This document shows, in pieces, positions 1 to 7,914 of a stretch of DNA of 11,283 nucleotides. The DNA comes from Chitinophaga pinensis (GTDB taxonomy: Bacteria; Bacteroidota; Bacteroidia; UKL13-3). The first letter of the stretch is position 1. Every line of letters starts with the position of its first letter. A program made the position numbers and the translations under genes. The notes beneath the pieces were generated by a model. It made no database searches and was not told where the DNA came from. It saw only the letters and a list, made by a program, of their open reading frames with translations. The stretch covers positions 1 through 11,283 of the forward strand of contig CAMCJW010000070.1 of NCBI GenBank assembly GCA_945875195.1. Reading direction: 5' to 3'.

Positions 1-51
1 CTATACCTGAAGATTAAAAATATTATGAGAATGATTTTAAATAATTTGTCT

Positions 52-1053
52 TTACCTCGCGAACGGAGCAGTGGTAATTGGTTCAAATTCTTTTAAAAGA
101 TATTTAAAATGTGCAGCCATAGCAACCATGGCAGCATTGTCTGTGCAATATTCAAAAGCAGGGATATAGGTAAGCCAATTGTTTTTTGCGCCTTCCTCTA
201 TTATCGTTTTTCGGAGCGCGCTATTCGCAGAAACTCCGCCGGCCAATGCAATTTCTTTTATTTCGGTTTGAACCGAAGCTTTGATGATTTTTTTCATTAA
301 ATGAAGAATAATTGCTTTTTGAATAGAAGCACATAAATCGGCTAAGTTTTCTTCAATAAAATTGGGATTCTCCTTTTCCTGCTTTTGAATAAAATAGAGA
401 AATGAGGTTTTTAGGCCACTAAAACTAAATCCTAATTCAGGAATTTGCGGTTGTGGAAATTTGAATTTATCTGGATTGCCACTTTGAGCATATTGATCTA
501 CCAACGGGCCACCAGGATAGGGGAGTCCTAGTATTTTTGCTGCCTTATCAAAGGCTTCACCAGCCGCATCATCAATGGTTTTACCTAGAATTTCGAAAGA
601 AAAATAATCATTCATTTTTACTATTTGTGTATGGCCGCCGCTTACAGTTAAGCATAAAAATGGAAAACCAGGTTTAGGATCATCAATAAAATGGGCCAAA
701 ACATGCGCCTCCATGTGGTGAATTCCAATCAAAGGAATGGTCAACGATAAGGCCAAAGACTTTGCGAAACTGCAGCCAACCATGAGAGAGCCAATTAATC
801 CGGGACCTTTGGTAAAGGCTATTGCCGACAAATCCTTTAATGAGATATTGGCTTCTTTCAATGCAATTTCTACAACAGGAACAATATTTTGTTGGTGGGC
901 TCTACTTGCTAATTCTGGCACAACGCCTCCATAAAGTTCATGAATATTTTGCGATGCAACCTTATTGGCAAGAATTTTGCCATTACATATTATAGCGGCT
1001 GCTGTATCATCGCAGGATGATTCAATAGCTAGAATGATTATATCTTTTTGCAA
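52..1053 (-). CDS. tsaD: TsaD, tRNA A37 threonylcarbamoyltransferase subunit
   Basis: TsaD transfers the threonylcarbamoyl group from threonylcarbamoyl-AMP to A37 of ANN-decoding tRNAs, working in the cytoplasm with TsaB and TsaE. Numbered from the start chosen here (333 aa, normal for bacterial TsaD), it shows ESSCDD at 11-16, the HMEAH metal site at 113-117, SGGHT at 138-142, DDAAGEAFDK at 161-170, AGGVSAN at 271-277 and CTDNAAM at 303-309, where D305 is the expected third metal ligand. All signature residues are present, so it should be active. The start is uncertain. No ATG lies before the ESSCDD block. TTG at 1053 sits behind an A-rich stretch and gives an N-terminus of family length; GTG at 1065 is the alternative. 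A still longer frame from TTG at 1119 would begin inside the predicted -33 box and is unlikely. It diverges from tamB. Identity is secure; the exact start is not. Confidence 0.96.
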   Translation of the reverse strand: MQKDIIILAIESSCDDTAAAIICNGKILANKVASQNIHELYGGVVPELASRAHQQNIVPVVEIALKEANISLKDLSAIAFTKGPGLIGSLMVGCSFAKSLALSLTIPLIGIHHMEAHVLAHFIDDPKPGFPFLCLTVSGGHTQIVKMNDYFSFEILGKTIDDAAGEAFDKAAKILGLPYPGGPLVDQYAQSGNPDKFKFPQPQIPELGFSFSGLKTSFLYFIQKQEKENPNFIEENLADLCASIQKAIILHLMKKIIKASVQTEIKEIALAGGVSANSALRKTIIEEGAKNNWLTYIPAFEYCTDNAAMVAMAAHFKYLLKEFEPITTAPFAR

Positions 1054-1076
1054 TTTTGCCGACACCAGTATATTTG
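1047..1076 (+). promoter_or_regulatory. Promoter of the tamB operon (Bacteroidota type)
   Basis: A -33 TTTG at 1047-1050 is followed after 18 bases by TATATTTG at 1069-1076, a full match to the Bacteroidota -7 pattern TAnnTTTG. Transcription would begin near 1083, about 17 bases before the proposed TTG start of the tamB-like gene. The element lies over the first codons and leader of tsaD, which runs the other way. Confidence 0.6.
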
Positions 1077-1089
1077 TTATCTTTCGACA

Positions 1090-1120
1090 CAAAACTACGT
1101 TGCTAAAGAAGTTTATCAAA
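1090..1120 (-). promoter_or_regulatory. Promoter of tsaD (Bacteroidota type)
   Basis: On the minus strand, TTTG at 1120-1117 is followed after exactly 19 bases by TAGTTTTG at 1097-1090, a full match to TTTG-N19-TAnnTTTG. Transcription would start near 1083, leaving a leader of about 18 bases to GTG 1065 or 30 bases to TTG 1053. The element overlaps the first codons of tamB. Its -33 box covers the TTG at 1119, which argues against that codon as the tsaD start. Confidence 0.6.
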
Positions 1121-4100
1121 ATATCTTATGTATTATCTGCCGGCTTTATTGGTCTGCTGATGCTTTTGTACCTTCTTTTTAACACCCATTCGGTTCAAAA
1201 TTATGCCATTGGTAAGCTTACAAAATATGTAAATGAAACCTACCATACCCGCATTTCTATTGGGGAAATCAACTATGATGGTTGGACTTATTTCAGTTTA
1301 AGGAACATTAATTTTGGGGATCAGAAAAAAGATACAACTTTTTTTGTTGGGAGATTACAATTTAATATTTCTGGTTTAAAATTAGATTCAAGCCATTTCA
1401 TTTTGCGAGATGTAGTGCTCGATGAAGGCCTATGTAAAATTACCACTTATAGAGATAGCACCTATAGTTTTGACGTAATTGACCTTTTTTCTGACCCCAA
1501 CGATACCATCTCTGACCCAAATGCACCGCCATTTATTCTTGAATTTAAAAATTTGGAGTGTATGGATACCAGGTTTCTTCTGTTCGATTCAACGGGCACT
1601 TTTTCCGCTAAGGGTTTTGATTACAACCGAATGAACTTTTACGAAACCAATTTTAGGTCGAATCATTTTAAGTTAATAGATGATTCAATGGTTTTTGATA
1701 TCAAGAATTTTAGTTGCAAGGAGCAATCTGGATTCGAAATTTTAAGGTTGAAGGCCAATGCTACTATTTGTAAGTCGTTGGTTGAATTCAAAAATTTAGA
1801 TATGGTTACACCATATAGTCATTTAAAGAATTACTTCAGTTTAACTTCATCATCATGGAAAGATTACGCCAATTTCAATGATAACATTCCAATGAAAATT
1901 GTATTGAAAAAGTCGGAATTGGATATGAAAGATATTGCTTTTTTTGTACCAGAATTTGAAGTGTATCAATACCAAGCTGAGGTGAGTGGTTCCATAAAAG
2001 GGCCTTTGAGTAATTTAACCATGAAGGAAATGTTGCTGAAGATTGGTTTCGAAACTCAATTTGATGGTGATGTTAAAATGATTGGTTTGCCCAATATTGA
2101 AGAAACTTTTATGGATATTAAAGCAAATAAGTTTACTTCAAACAGGAATGAATTAGAAATAATTGCAGCTATGGAGATGCCGCAAGAATTAGAAGATTTA
2201 GGGAAATTAAAATATAAGGGTCAATTCACTGGATTTTATAAAGACTTTGTTACCTATGGAATTATTGAAACAGATTTTGGTTCGGCCCAAACCGACTTAA
2301 ACATGAAGGTAAACGAAAAAACCATGTTGAGCGAATATTCTGGTAAGTTAATCATGAATAACTTTATGTTAGGTGCTTTTCTAAATAACAAAGATTTAGG
2401 AATTTTAACTATGGAAGCTTTTGTACAAGGAAGAGGATTTGATTTAAACACCCTTCATACTAAATTCCAAGGTAAGGTTAATGCAATTGGGTATCAAAAT
2501 TACACCTATAGTAACATTGATATAAAAGGAAATGTTGCACATAAAAAAATTGATATGCACTTAAATGTGGCAGACACAAATTTGGAAATGCTCTCAGATG
2601 TAATGATTGATTTATCAGAAGAATATACACATTTTATTGTTGATGGAAATCTGGAAAATGCCAACTTAAAACCTTTGAATTTGAATGACAATAATATTTC
2701 ATTGGGAACAAGATTTTCTTCAGATTATTATTTGAAAGATTTAGGTAATAGTCATGGTACAATAAGTATAGAGGATTTTCATTATGAAAAATTTGGATAC
2801 AGTTATAAAATCAACCAATTAAAGCTAGAATCGGAAAATGAGGATGGTGAAAAAATTTCAATCAATGGCGATTTCATACATGGCAATATAAAGGGAGATT
2901 ATGATATAGGAGAATTGTACGACCAAATAAAGTATTGGAGTTTGAGTTTAGGAGACACTTATTTCAATCCCAAAGTGGCCAAGAAAACCACCCAAAAATT
3001 TGATTTAGATTTGAATATATTATCTACAAATTCAATTTCACCATTATTTTTCCCAGGGTTTAATGCCACCAATATTAACCTAGAAGGTTCAGTAAATAGC
3101 GATGAAGAGGCATTTGAGTTAGCAGGATATATTGGAAATATAAGATATGACGGATGGGATTTGGTTCAAACCACTTTTAAGATAAATGAACAAAACAAAA
3201 ACAAGGGTGAATTATTGTTGGGATTTAAAAGCTTTGGTAGGTTAGATACTTTATTGATTGGAGAATTTGCAATGAAATCAAAAATGGAAACAGATTTGTG
3301 GAAATTGCAATACCAAATTAGAGATACCTTAAGTGTAGTATTTGGTGAATTTGACCAAGAGGTTATGTTTGAAGAAAACGATTTTTGGATAAATGGCAAA
3401 ACTTCTTGGTTTCAATCGGGATATTCTAAATGGAATATTTTGCCAGGTAAAACCATTAAGCTAAACAACAAAGATGTTTCATTTGATCAATTAAAATTAA
3501 CCAATGGAGGCCAAGAATTATTAGTAGATGGTGATTATCAATACTCAGGAAAAAATAAGAACATAAGCGTTAACCTTCAAAATTTGGAGTTGAATACCAT
3601 CAATCAATTTGTAAAGGAGCTTGGTGTTAATTTGGCAGGAACCGCAGATGGTTATGTTGTTTACAAGAATATGGGAAATAGAGATGTTGTTATCTCTAAA
3701 ATTACTGCTAAAAATCTTAGCCTCGATCAAGATACTTTGGGCGACTTTGATGTAAGTGTTGGCTACCGCGAAAAAGAAGAAGATTTACTCATTGATTTCA
3801 GTTCTTTAAAGGGTAAAATAACTAACCTTAAAGGCTCTGGAACCTACGATATAGCTACCCAATATCTAGACCTTGCTATTGATTTTAGTAATTCAAAAAT
3901 TGTGGCCTTTCAAGCATTTGTTAAAGACTATGTAAAATTAAACGCTGGAGATGCCAAGTTAAATGCGAGGTTAAAGGGGCCAATTGATAAACTGAGTTTG
4001 GATGGACAATTATCTTTGATAGATGTGAGTTTGAAAGTAGAGTATTTACAAACTAATTATACCATCAAGAATGCAAAGATTAATTTCAATGATAATGTCA

Positions 4101-5452
4101 TAAAAATTGTTCCCTTTGATTTAAATGATGCCAATAACCAAACAGCAAAAGTGAGCGGGCAAATATCTCATGTTGGTTTTAGTGATTTAAAATACAATAT
4201 TCATTTAGATGATTTTAAGTCGTTTCAAATGATGAAAACTGTAGCAAAAGACAATGACCTTTTTTACGGAAATGTTTTCGCAACTGGGCAGTTTTCTATG
4301 AAAGGAACCAGTAAGGATGCAGCTATGTATTTGGATGTGGTGTCGGAAAAAAACACCAAGCTTACGATCAATCCTTTTGGCGCCAGCACAGAAACAGGAG
4401 AGTCTTACATTCATTTTGTGAGCAGAGACACCCTTGCTACCGTAAAAGCCAAAGGAAAAGGGAATGATTTTGGTATAGGCGTTTATATGAATATCAAAGC
4501 CAATCCTTATGCTGAAATTCAAGTAATTTTTGATGCCAAATCTGATGATAGGATAAAGGCCAAAGGAAATGGTAAATTGAGAATGGAATACCTGCCAAAT
4601 GGAAACTTTTTGATGTTTGGAGAATATGAACTAACGGAAGGCGAATACCGTTTTAGTGCCATGAATGTGGTGGCCAAAAAATTTGATTTACGCAGTGGAA
4701 GCAAGATAACTTGGAGCGGTGACCCTTTAACAGGAAGAATGAATATTGTTGGTGTATATAGTTTAAAAACTTCTATCAGCCCAATTGTTGCAAGCATGGG
4801 CACAAGTGAAGACCCAAATGTGAGGGTTCCGGTAGATTGTATCATCAACATCAGAGGTTTAGTTGAAAAGCCTGAATTTGTTTTTGATTTAAATTTCCCA
4901 GATTTATCGACCACCGTTACTGGGGCAGCTGCATCAGAATTAAATGCTGTTGTGGCCAATTTTAGACGTGAACCAGAAATGATGAATCAGCAAATGTTAT
5001 TCTTGTTAATTTCTGGTGGTTTTGTGCCTATTACAAATACCAATAACTCCTCTGCAAGTACTTTTGGTAGCCAAACTGTCTCTGATTTGTTGAGCAAGCA
5101 GGCTGCTGGTTTAATAGGAAAGGCCATTCCAAATTTTGATGTAAGTGTGGATTTGTTAAATGCTTCTGATCCAACAAAAAGTAGAACTGTCTTGTTATCG
5201 GCCTCAAAAAGGTTTATGGACAATAGGCTAGAGGTGCAAACCAGTTATGCCATTGACCAAACACAAACAAACCTTTCGGCTACCTATAATTTGAAAAAGA
5301 ATGGCAATACCAAGGTGAAGGTTTTCAATAAAAGTGGTTTCAATGCCATCTACAATCGAAATGTGGTAACCTCTGGAACAGGTTTGTTTTATAGAAAAGA
5401 GTTCAATGAATTTTCTGAGATTTTTAAAAAGCAAAATGCTTCTCCTAATTAA
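1100..5452 (+). CDS. tamB: TamB-like translocation/assembly protein
   Basis: TamB-family proteins span the periplasm from an inner-membrane anchor to an outer-membrane BamA-type partner (TamA, or TamL in Bacteroidota). They are linked to outer-membrane protein assembly and lipid transport. From TTG 1100 the product is 1450 aa, typical for Bacteroidota. A basic start (MLKKFIK) is followed by one hydrophobic segment at about residues 8-27. A very long region of alternating beta-rich stretches follows, as expected for the hydrophobic groove fold. The C-terminal TamB domain (former DUF490) covers roughly the last 400 residues, with GEYELTEGEYRF near 1170, an FDLRSGSKITWSGDPLTG stretch near 1195, QQMLFLLISGGF near 1297, and a final GLFYRKEF strand. 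The frame is open back to TTG 965, but that would place the N-terminus inside tsaD and upstream of the promoter. ATG 1160 would cut off the membrane anchor. It is probably first in an operon with the oxygenase and the DUF2079 gene. No tamA/tamL gene is in view. Confidence 0.9.
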   Translation: MLKKFIKISYVLSAGFIGLLMLLYLLFNTHSVQNYAIGKLTKYVNETYHTRISIGEINYDGWTYFSLRNINFGDQKKDTTFFVGRLQFNISGLKLDSSHFILRDVVLDEGLCKITTYRDSTYSFDVIDLFSDPNDTISDPNAPPFILEFKNLECMDTRFLLFDSTGTFSAKGFDYNRMNFYETNFRSNHFKLIDDSMVFDIKNFSCKEQSGFEILRLKANATICKSLVEFKNLDMVTPYSHLKNYFSLTSSSWKDYANFNDNIPMKIVLKKSELDMKDIAFFVPEFEVYQYQAEVSGSIKGPLSNLTMKEMLLKIGFETQFDGDVKMIGLPNIEETFMDIKANKFTSNRNELEIIAAMEMPQELEDLGKLKYKGQFTGFYKDFVTYGIIETDFGSAQTDLNMKVNEKTMLSEYSGKLIMNNFMLGAFLNNKDLGILTMEAFVQGRGFDLNTLHTKFQGKVNAIGYQNYTYSNIDIKGNVAHKKIDMHLNVADTNLEMLSDVMIDLSEEYTHFIVDGNLENANLKPLNLNDNNISLGTRFSSDYYLKDLGNSHGTISIEDFHYEKFGYSYKINQLKLESENEDGEKISINGDFIHGNIKGDYDIGELYDQIKYWSLSLGDTYFNPKVAKKTTQKFDLDLNILSTNSISPLFFPGFNATNINLEGSVNSDEEAFELAGYIGNIRYDGWDLVQTTFKINEQNKNKGELLLGFKSFGRLDTLLIGEFAMKSKMETDLWKLQYQIRDTLSVVFGEFDQEVMFEENDFWINGKTSWFQSGYSKWNILPGKTIKLNNKDVSFDQLKLTNGGQELLVDGDYQYSGKNKNISVNLQNLELNTINQFVKELGVNLAGTADGYVVYKNMGNRDVVISKITAKNLSLDQDTLGDFDVSVGYREKEEDLLIDFSSLKGKITNLKGSGTYDIATQYLDLAIDFSNSKIVAFQAFVKDYVKLNAGDAKLNARLKGPIDKLSLDGQLSLIDVSLKVEYLQTNYTIKNAKINFNDNVIKIVPFDLNDANNQTAKVSGQISHVGFSDLKYNIHLDDFKSFQMMKTVAKDNDLFYGNVFATGQFSMKGTSKDAAMYLDVVSEKNTKLTINPFGASTETGESYIHFVSRDTLATVKAKGKGNDFGIGVYMNIKANPYAEIQVIFDAKSDDRIKAKGNGKLRMEYLPNGNFLMFGEYELTEGEYRFSAMNVVAKKFDLRSGSKITWSGDPLTGRMNIVGVYSLKTSISPIVASMGTSEDPNVRVPVDCIINIRGLVEKPEFVFDLNFPDLSTTVTGAAASELNAVVANFRREPEMMNQQMLFLLISGGFVPITNTNNSSASTFGSQTVSDLLSKQAAGLIGKAIPNFDVSVDLLNASDPTKSRTVLLSASKRFMDNRLEVQTSYAIDQTQTNLSATYNLKKNGNTKVKVFNKSGFNAIYNRNVVTSGTGLFYRKEFNEFSEIFKKQNASPN

Positions 5453-5476
5453 TATTAATAAAATAAGAAAATATAT

Positions 5477-6415
5477 ATGATTCCATCTATTGATTTAAAT
5501 GATTTTTTAAGTGGCGACCCAATTAAAAAAAATAATTTTGTTCAAGCACTAGGTAAAGCCTACCAAGATATTGGGTTTGTTGCTGTTAAAGGTCATCTTT
5601 TAGAGGATGAGGTGAGTCAACAACTTTATTGGCAGTGCCAAGAATTCTTTAATTTGCCTGATGAAACAAAAAAGGTTTATGAAATTCCAGGTTTAGCAGG
5701 TCAAAGAGGCTATACTAGTTTTGGTAAAGAACATGCCAAAGGCAGAAATGAAGGTGATTTGAAAGAGTTTTGGCATTTTGGGCAAGAAGTAATTGGCGAT
5801 GATCCAATTAAAAATGAGTATCCAGAAAATGTTATTGTTAAAGAACTATCTGGTTTTAATGCTAATGGCCTCAAAGCATACAGGCAATTGGAAGAAACCG
5901 GAAAATATATGCTTAGAGCAATAGCTTTGTTTTTAAATTTGCCTGAAACCTATTTTGATGATAAAATTTATCATGGAAATAGCATACTCAGACCTATTCA
6001 TTATCCGCCAATTACCAGTGAACCTAAATCGGCAGTAAGAGCCGCAGAGCACGAAGACATTAATTTAATTACCTTGTTAATGGGCGCAAGTGCCGAAGGA
6101 TTGCAAGTATTAAATAAACAAAATGAGTGGGTTGGTATTACGGCATTGCCCAATCAACTGGTGGTTAATGTTGGCGATATGCTTCAACGATTAACCAATA
6201 ATGTATTGAAAAGTACAACCCATAGGGTAGTCAATCCACCTAAAGAGAAATGGGCTTTTCCACGTTATTCTATTCCTTTTTTCTTGCATCCTAGAAGTGA
6301 AATGCGCTTAGATTGTTTGCAAGAATGTATCAGCTCAGATAATCCAATTCATTATGAACCAATCTCTGCTGGAGATTATCTCTTAGAAAGATTAAAAGAG
6401 ATTGGATTAAAATAG
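5477..6415 (+). CDS. 2-oxoglutarate/Fe(II) oxygenase, isopenicillin N synthase family
   Basis: A predicted cytoplasmic non-haem iron oxygenase of 312 aa, the usual size for this family. The N-terminal non-haem dioxygenase domain covers about residues 1-110. The catalytic double-stranded beta-helix follows at about 165-272. The iron triad is visible as H192-E-D194 and H249, and the 2-oxoglutarate-binding RxS as R263-Y-S265. All are intact, so an active oxygen-using enzyme is likely. The substrate cannot be read from sequence: the family includes hydroxylases, desaturases and ring-forming enzymes, and the name does not imply beta-lactam synthesis. The ATG at 5477 follows tamB by 24 A/T-rich bases without a terminator, and the DUF2079 gene starts 12 bases after the stop. 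The gene is therefore probably co-transcribed with two envelope-type genes. No signal peptide is seen. Confidence 0.9.
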   Translation: MIPSIDLNDFLSGDPIKKNNFVQALGKAYQDIGFVAVKGHLLEDEVSQQLYWQCQEFFNLPDETKKVYEIPGLAGQRGYTSFGKEHAKGRNEGDLKEFWHFGQEVIGDDPIKNEYPENVIVKELSGFNANGLKAYRQLEETGKYMLRAIALFLNLPETYFDDKIYHGNSILRPIHYPPITSEPKSAVRAAEHEDINLITLLMGASAEGLQVLNKQNEWVGITALPNQLVVNVGDMLQRLTNNVLKSTTHRVVNPPKEKWAFPRYSIPFFLHPRSEMRLDCLQECISSDNPIHYEPISAGDYLLERLKEIGLK

Positions 6416-6427
6416 TTAACAACAGGC

Positions 6428-7912
6428 ATGGAATCCTTTTTAGGTTCAAAACAAAAAATTGTGAAGGATTTTTTTCCTACTATTATTCATTGCTTTTTTT
6501 TCTTAATTTTCTCCTCAATTTCTCTATTAAACCATTACTATTTTAGATCAGTAGGTTTAGATTATGGGTTAGCAAACCAAGCATTATATGAATATGCGCA
6601 CTTTAAAACTGCAATCATTACTCAACTAATAAGTGGTGAACCAAGTAATTTTTTAGGTTGTCATTTGAGTTTTTGGGTACTGCTTTTGTCCCCATTCTAT
6701 TGGATTTTTGGTTCATACACCTTACTCATTTTCCAGAATTTCATGCTCATTTTTGCAGGCATTGGGATTCTTAAAATAGCTAAATACTTTAAAATGAATG
6801 AGTGGGTAATGATATTAGTCCTACTTCAGTTCTATACAAGTTTTGCAATTTATTCGGCTATTGCATTTGATTATCACGACAATGTTATAGGTGCGTGTTT
6901 TTTACCTTGGCTATTTTATTTTTATCAAAAAGAGAAAATTGGCTTAACCATTTTATGTTTTTTTGCAATTCTAATTTCAAAGGAAAATTTAGCAATCCTT
7001 TTAATTTTTGTGGCCTTTACACTATGGTTGAGTCGGCCAAACTTTAATTGGAAATCCTTTCAAATACCCCTTTTACTTTTTATCATAGCCATAAGCTATT
7101 TCTTCCTCGCAATATTAGTGGTTATTCCAAGTTTGAATGGTAGCGGTAATTTTGATCAAATTGGCAGGTATTCTCATCTAGGTTCAAGCCTGAGTGAAAT
7201 TTTTAAATATATTATTACCCATCCTATTAAAATGTTGCAATTGTTTTATGAGAGTCATATTGAGGGCGACAATGAAAGCCGAGTTAAGCAGGAATTTCTT
7301 TTTGTTTTGCTTCTTTCGGGAGGAATTGCACTTATAAGAAAACCTGCATTTTTGTGGATGGTTTTACCTATTTTGATACAGAAATTGTGGAACAAAGAAT
7401 TGGCTTTTTGGGGTTTGAGTTACCACTATCAAATTGAAATAGCCCCCATTGTTAGTTTAGCAATCCTCTTTTGGCTGAAAGACATTAATTCATGGAAAAT
7501 ACAAATTAGCATTATAGGAGTTTTGCTCATTACCACATTTTCAATTTGCTTTCTAAAAATGCATTCTCGATACAGTGAGTACTATCATCCGTATAAGGAA
7601 AATTTATTCACTATAGCTCATTACCAAGCACCAGAAGGATTTCAAAAAATAAAAGCGGGTATCGCTAAAATCCCTGCCGATTCTGCTGTTTGTGCGCAAG
7701 CTAATTTGTTACCGCATTTGTCGAACCGAGATAAAATATATCACTTTCCCTACATCAACGATGCTCGATATTTCTTGTTCTTACAGCCTCAATTAAATGC
7801 TTATCCTGAAACCCAAGATAGGGCAGAGGCGATTATAAATGGCTTACGTGAGAGCGGAGAATGGATAGAAGATAGCACTTTTGCCCCACTAAGAATTCTT
7901 ACCCGCAAGTAA
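6428..7912 (+). CDS. DUF2079 polytopic membrane protein (GT-C-like)
   Basis: An integral inner-membrane protein of 494 aa with roughly 9 to 11 hydrophobic segments between residues 15 and 376, then a soluble C-terminal part of about 115 residues. It carries the conserved DUF2079 signs: D45 in a DYGLANQALYEY stretch just after the first membrane segment, H79 followed by the PFYWIFG and LIFQN helices, FDYH at 147-150, SKEN at 184-187, YHY at 332-334, and a C-terminal run with DSAVCAQ, LLPHLS and R near 420-433. DUF2079 proteins are generally regarded as resembling GT-C glycosyltransferases that use lipid-linked sugars, but the activity is unproven, so a glycosyltransferase role here is inference. 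It is the last gene of the tamB group, 12 bases after the oxygenase, and ends 2 bases from the stop of the convergent kinase gene. Confidence 0.82.
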   Translation: MESFLGSKQKIVKDFFPTIIHCFFFLIFSSISLLNHYYFRSVGLDYGLANQALYEYAHFKTAIITQLISGEPSNFLGCHLSFWVLLLSPFYWIFGSYTLLIFQNFMLIFAGIGILKIAKYFKMNEWVMILVLLQFYTSFAIYSAIAFDYHDNVIGACFLPWLFYFYQKEKIGLTILCFFAILISKENLAILLIFVAFTLWLSRPNFNWKSFQIPLLLFIIAISYFFLAILVVIPSLNGSGNFDQIGRYSHLGSSLSEIFKYIITHPIKMLQLFYESHIEGDNESRVKQEFLFVLLLSGGIALIRKPAFLWMVLPILIQKLWNKELAFWGLSYHYQIEIAPIVSLAILFWLKDINSWKIQISIIGVLLITTFSICFLKMHSRYSEYYHPYKENLFTIAHYQAPEGFQKIKAGIAKIPADSAVCAQANLLPHLSNRDKIYHFPYINDARYFLFLQPQLNAYPETQDRAEAIINGLRESGEWIEDSTFAPLRILTRK

Positions 7913-7914
7913 TA

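Noticed and set aside
1..51. Possible end of a neighbouring gene at the left edge
   Set aside because: Short open stretches exist in several frames, but nothing in 51 bases is recognisable as a protein end, terminator or RNA.
965..1099. Extension of the tamB reading frame back to TTG 965
   Set aside because: These 45 codons are the complement of tsaD coding sequence, lie mostly upstream of the predicted promoter, and would bury the N-terminal membrane anchor.
1054..1119. Longer tsaD N-terminus starting at TTG 1119
   Set aside because: The extra 22 residues precede the conserved TsaD start, do not resemble the family, and would overlap the predicted tsaD promoter and the start of tamB.
4205..4959. 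Minus-strand open frames of 105 and 146 codons inside tamB
   Set aside because: They have no recognisable domain, no promoter or start context, and lie opposite a strongly supported coding frame.
5958..5974. Palindrome ATGATAAA-A-TTTATCAT inside the oxygenase gene
   Set aside because: It is A/T-rich, lies in coding sequence and has no promoter or terminator context; chance is the simplest explanation.
5477..6415. Oxygenase as evidence of a beta-lactam or other antibiotic cluster
   Set aside because: The family name is historical. No peptide synthetase, acyltransferase or transporter lies nearby, and the neighbours are tamB and DUF2079.
7890..7901. TAAGAATTCTTA palindrome as a bidirectional terminator
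   Set aside because: It has no GC-rich stem and no following T-run on either strand, and it encodes the end of the DUF2079 protein.
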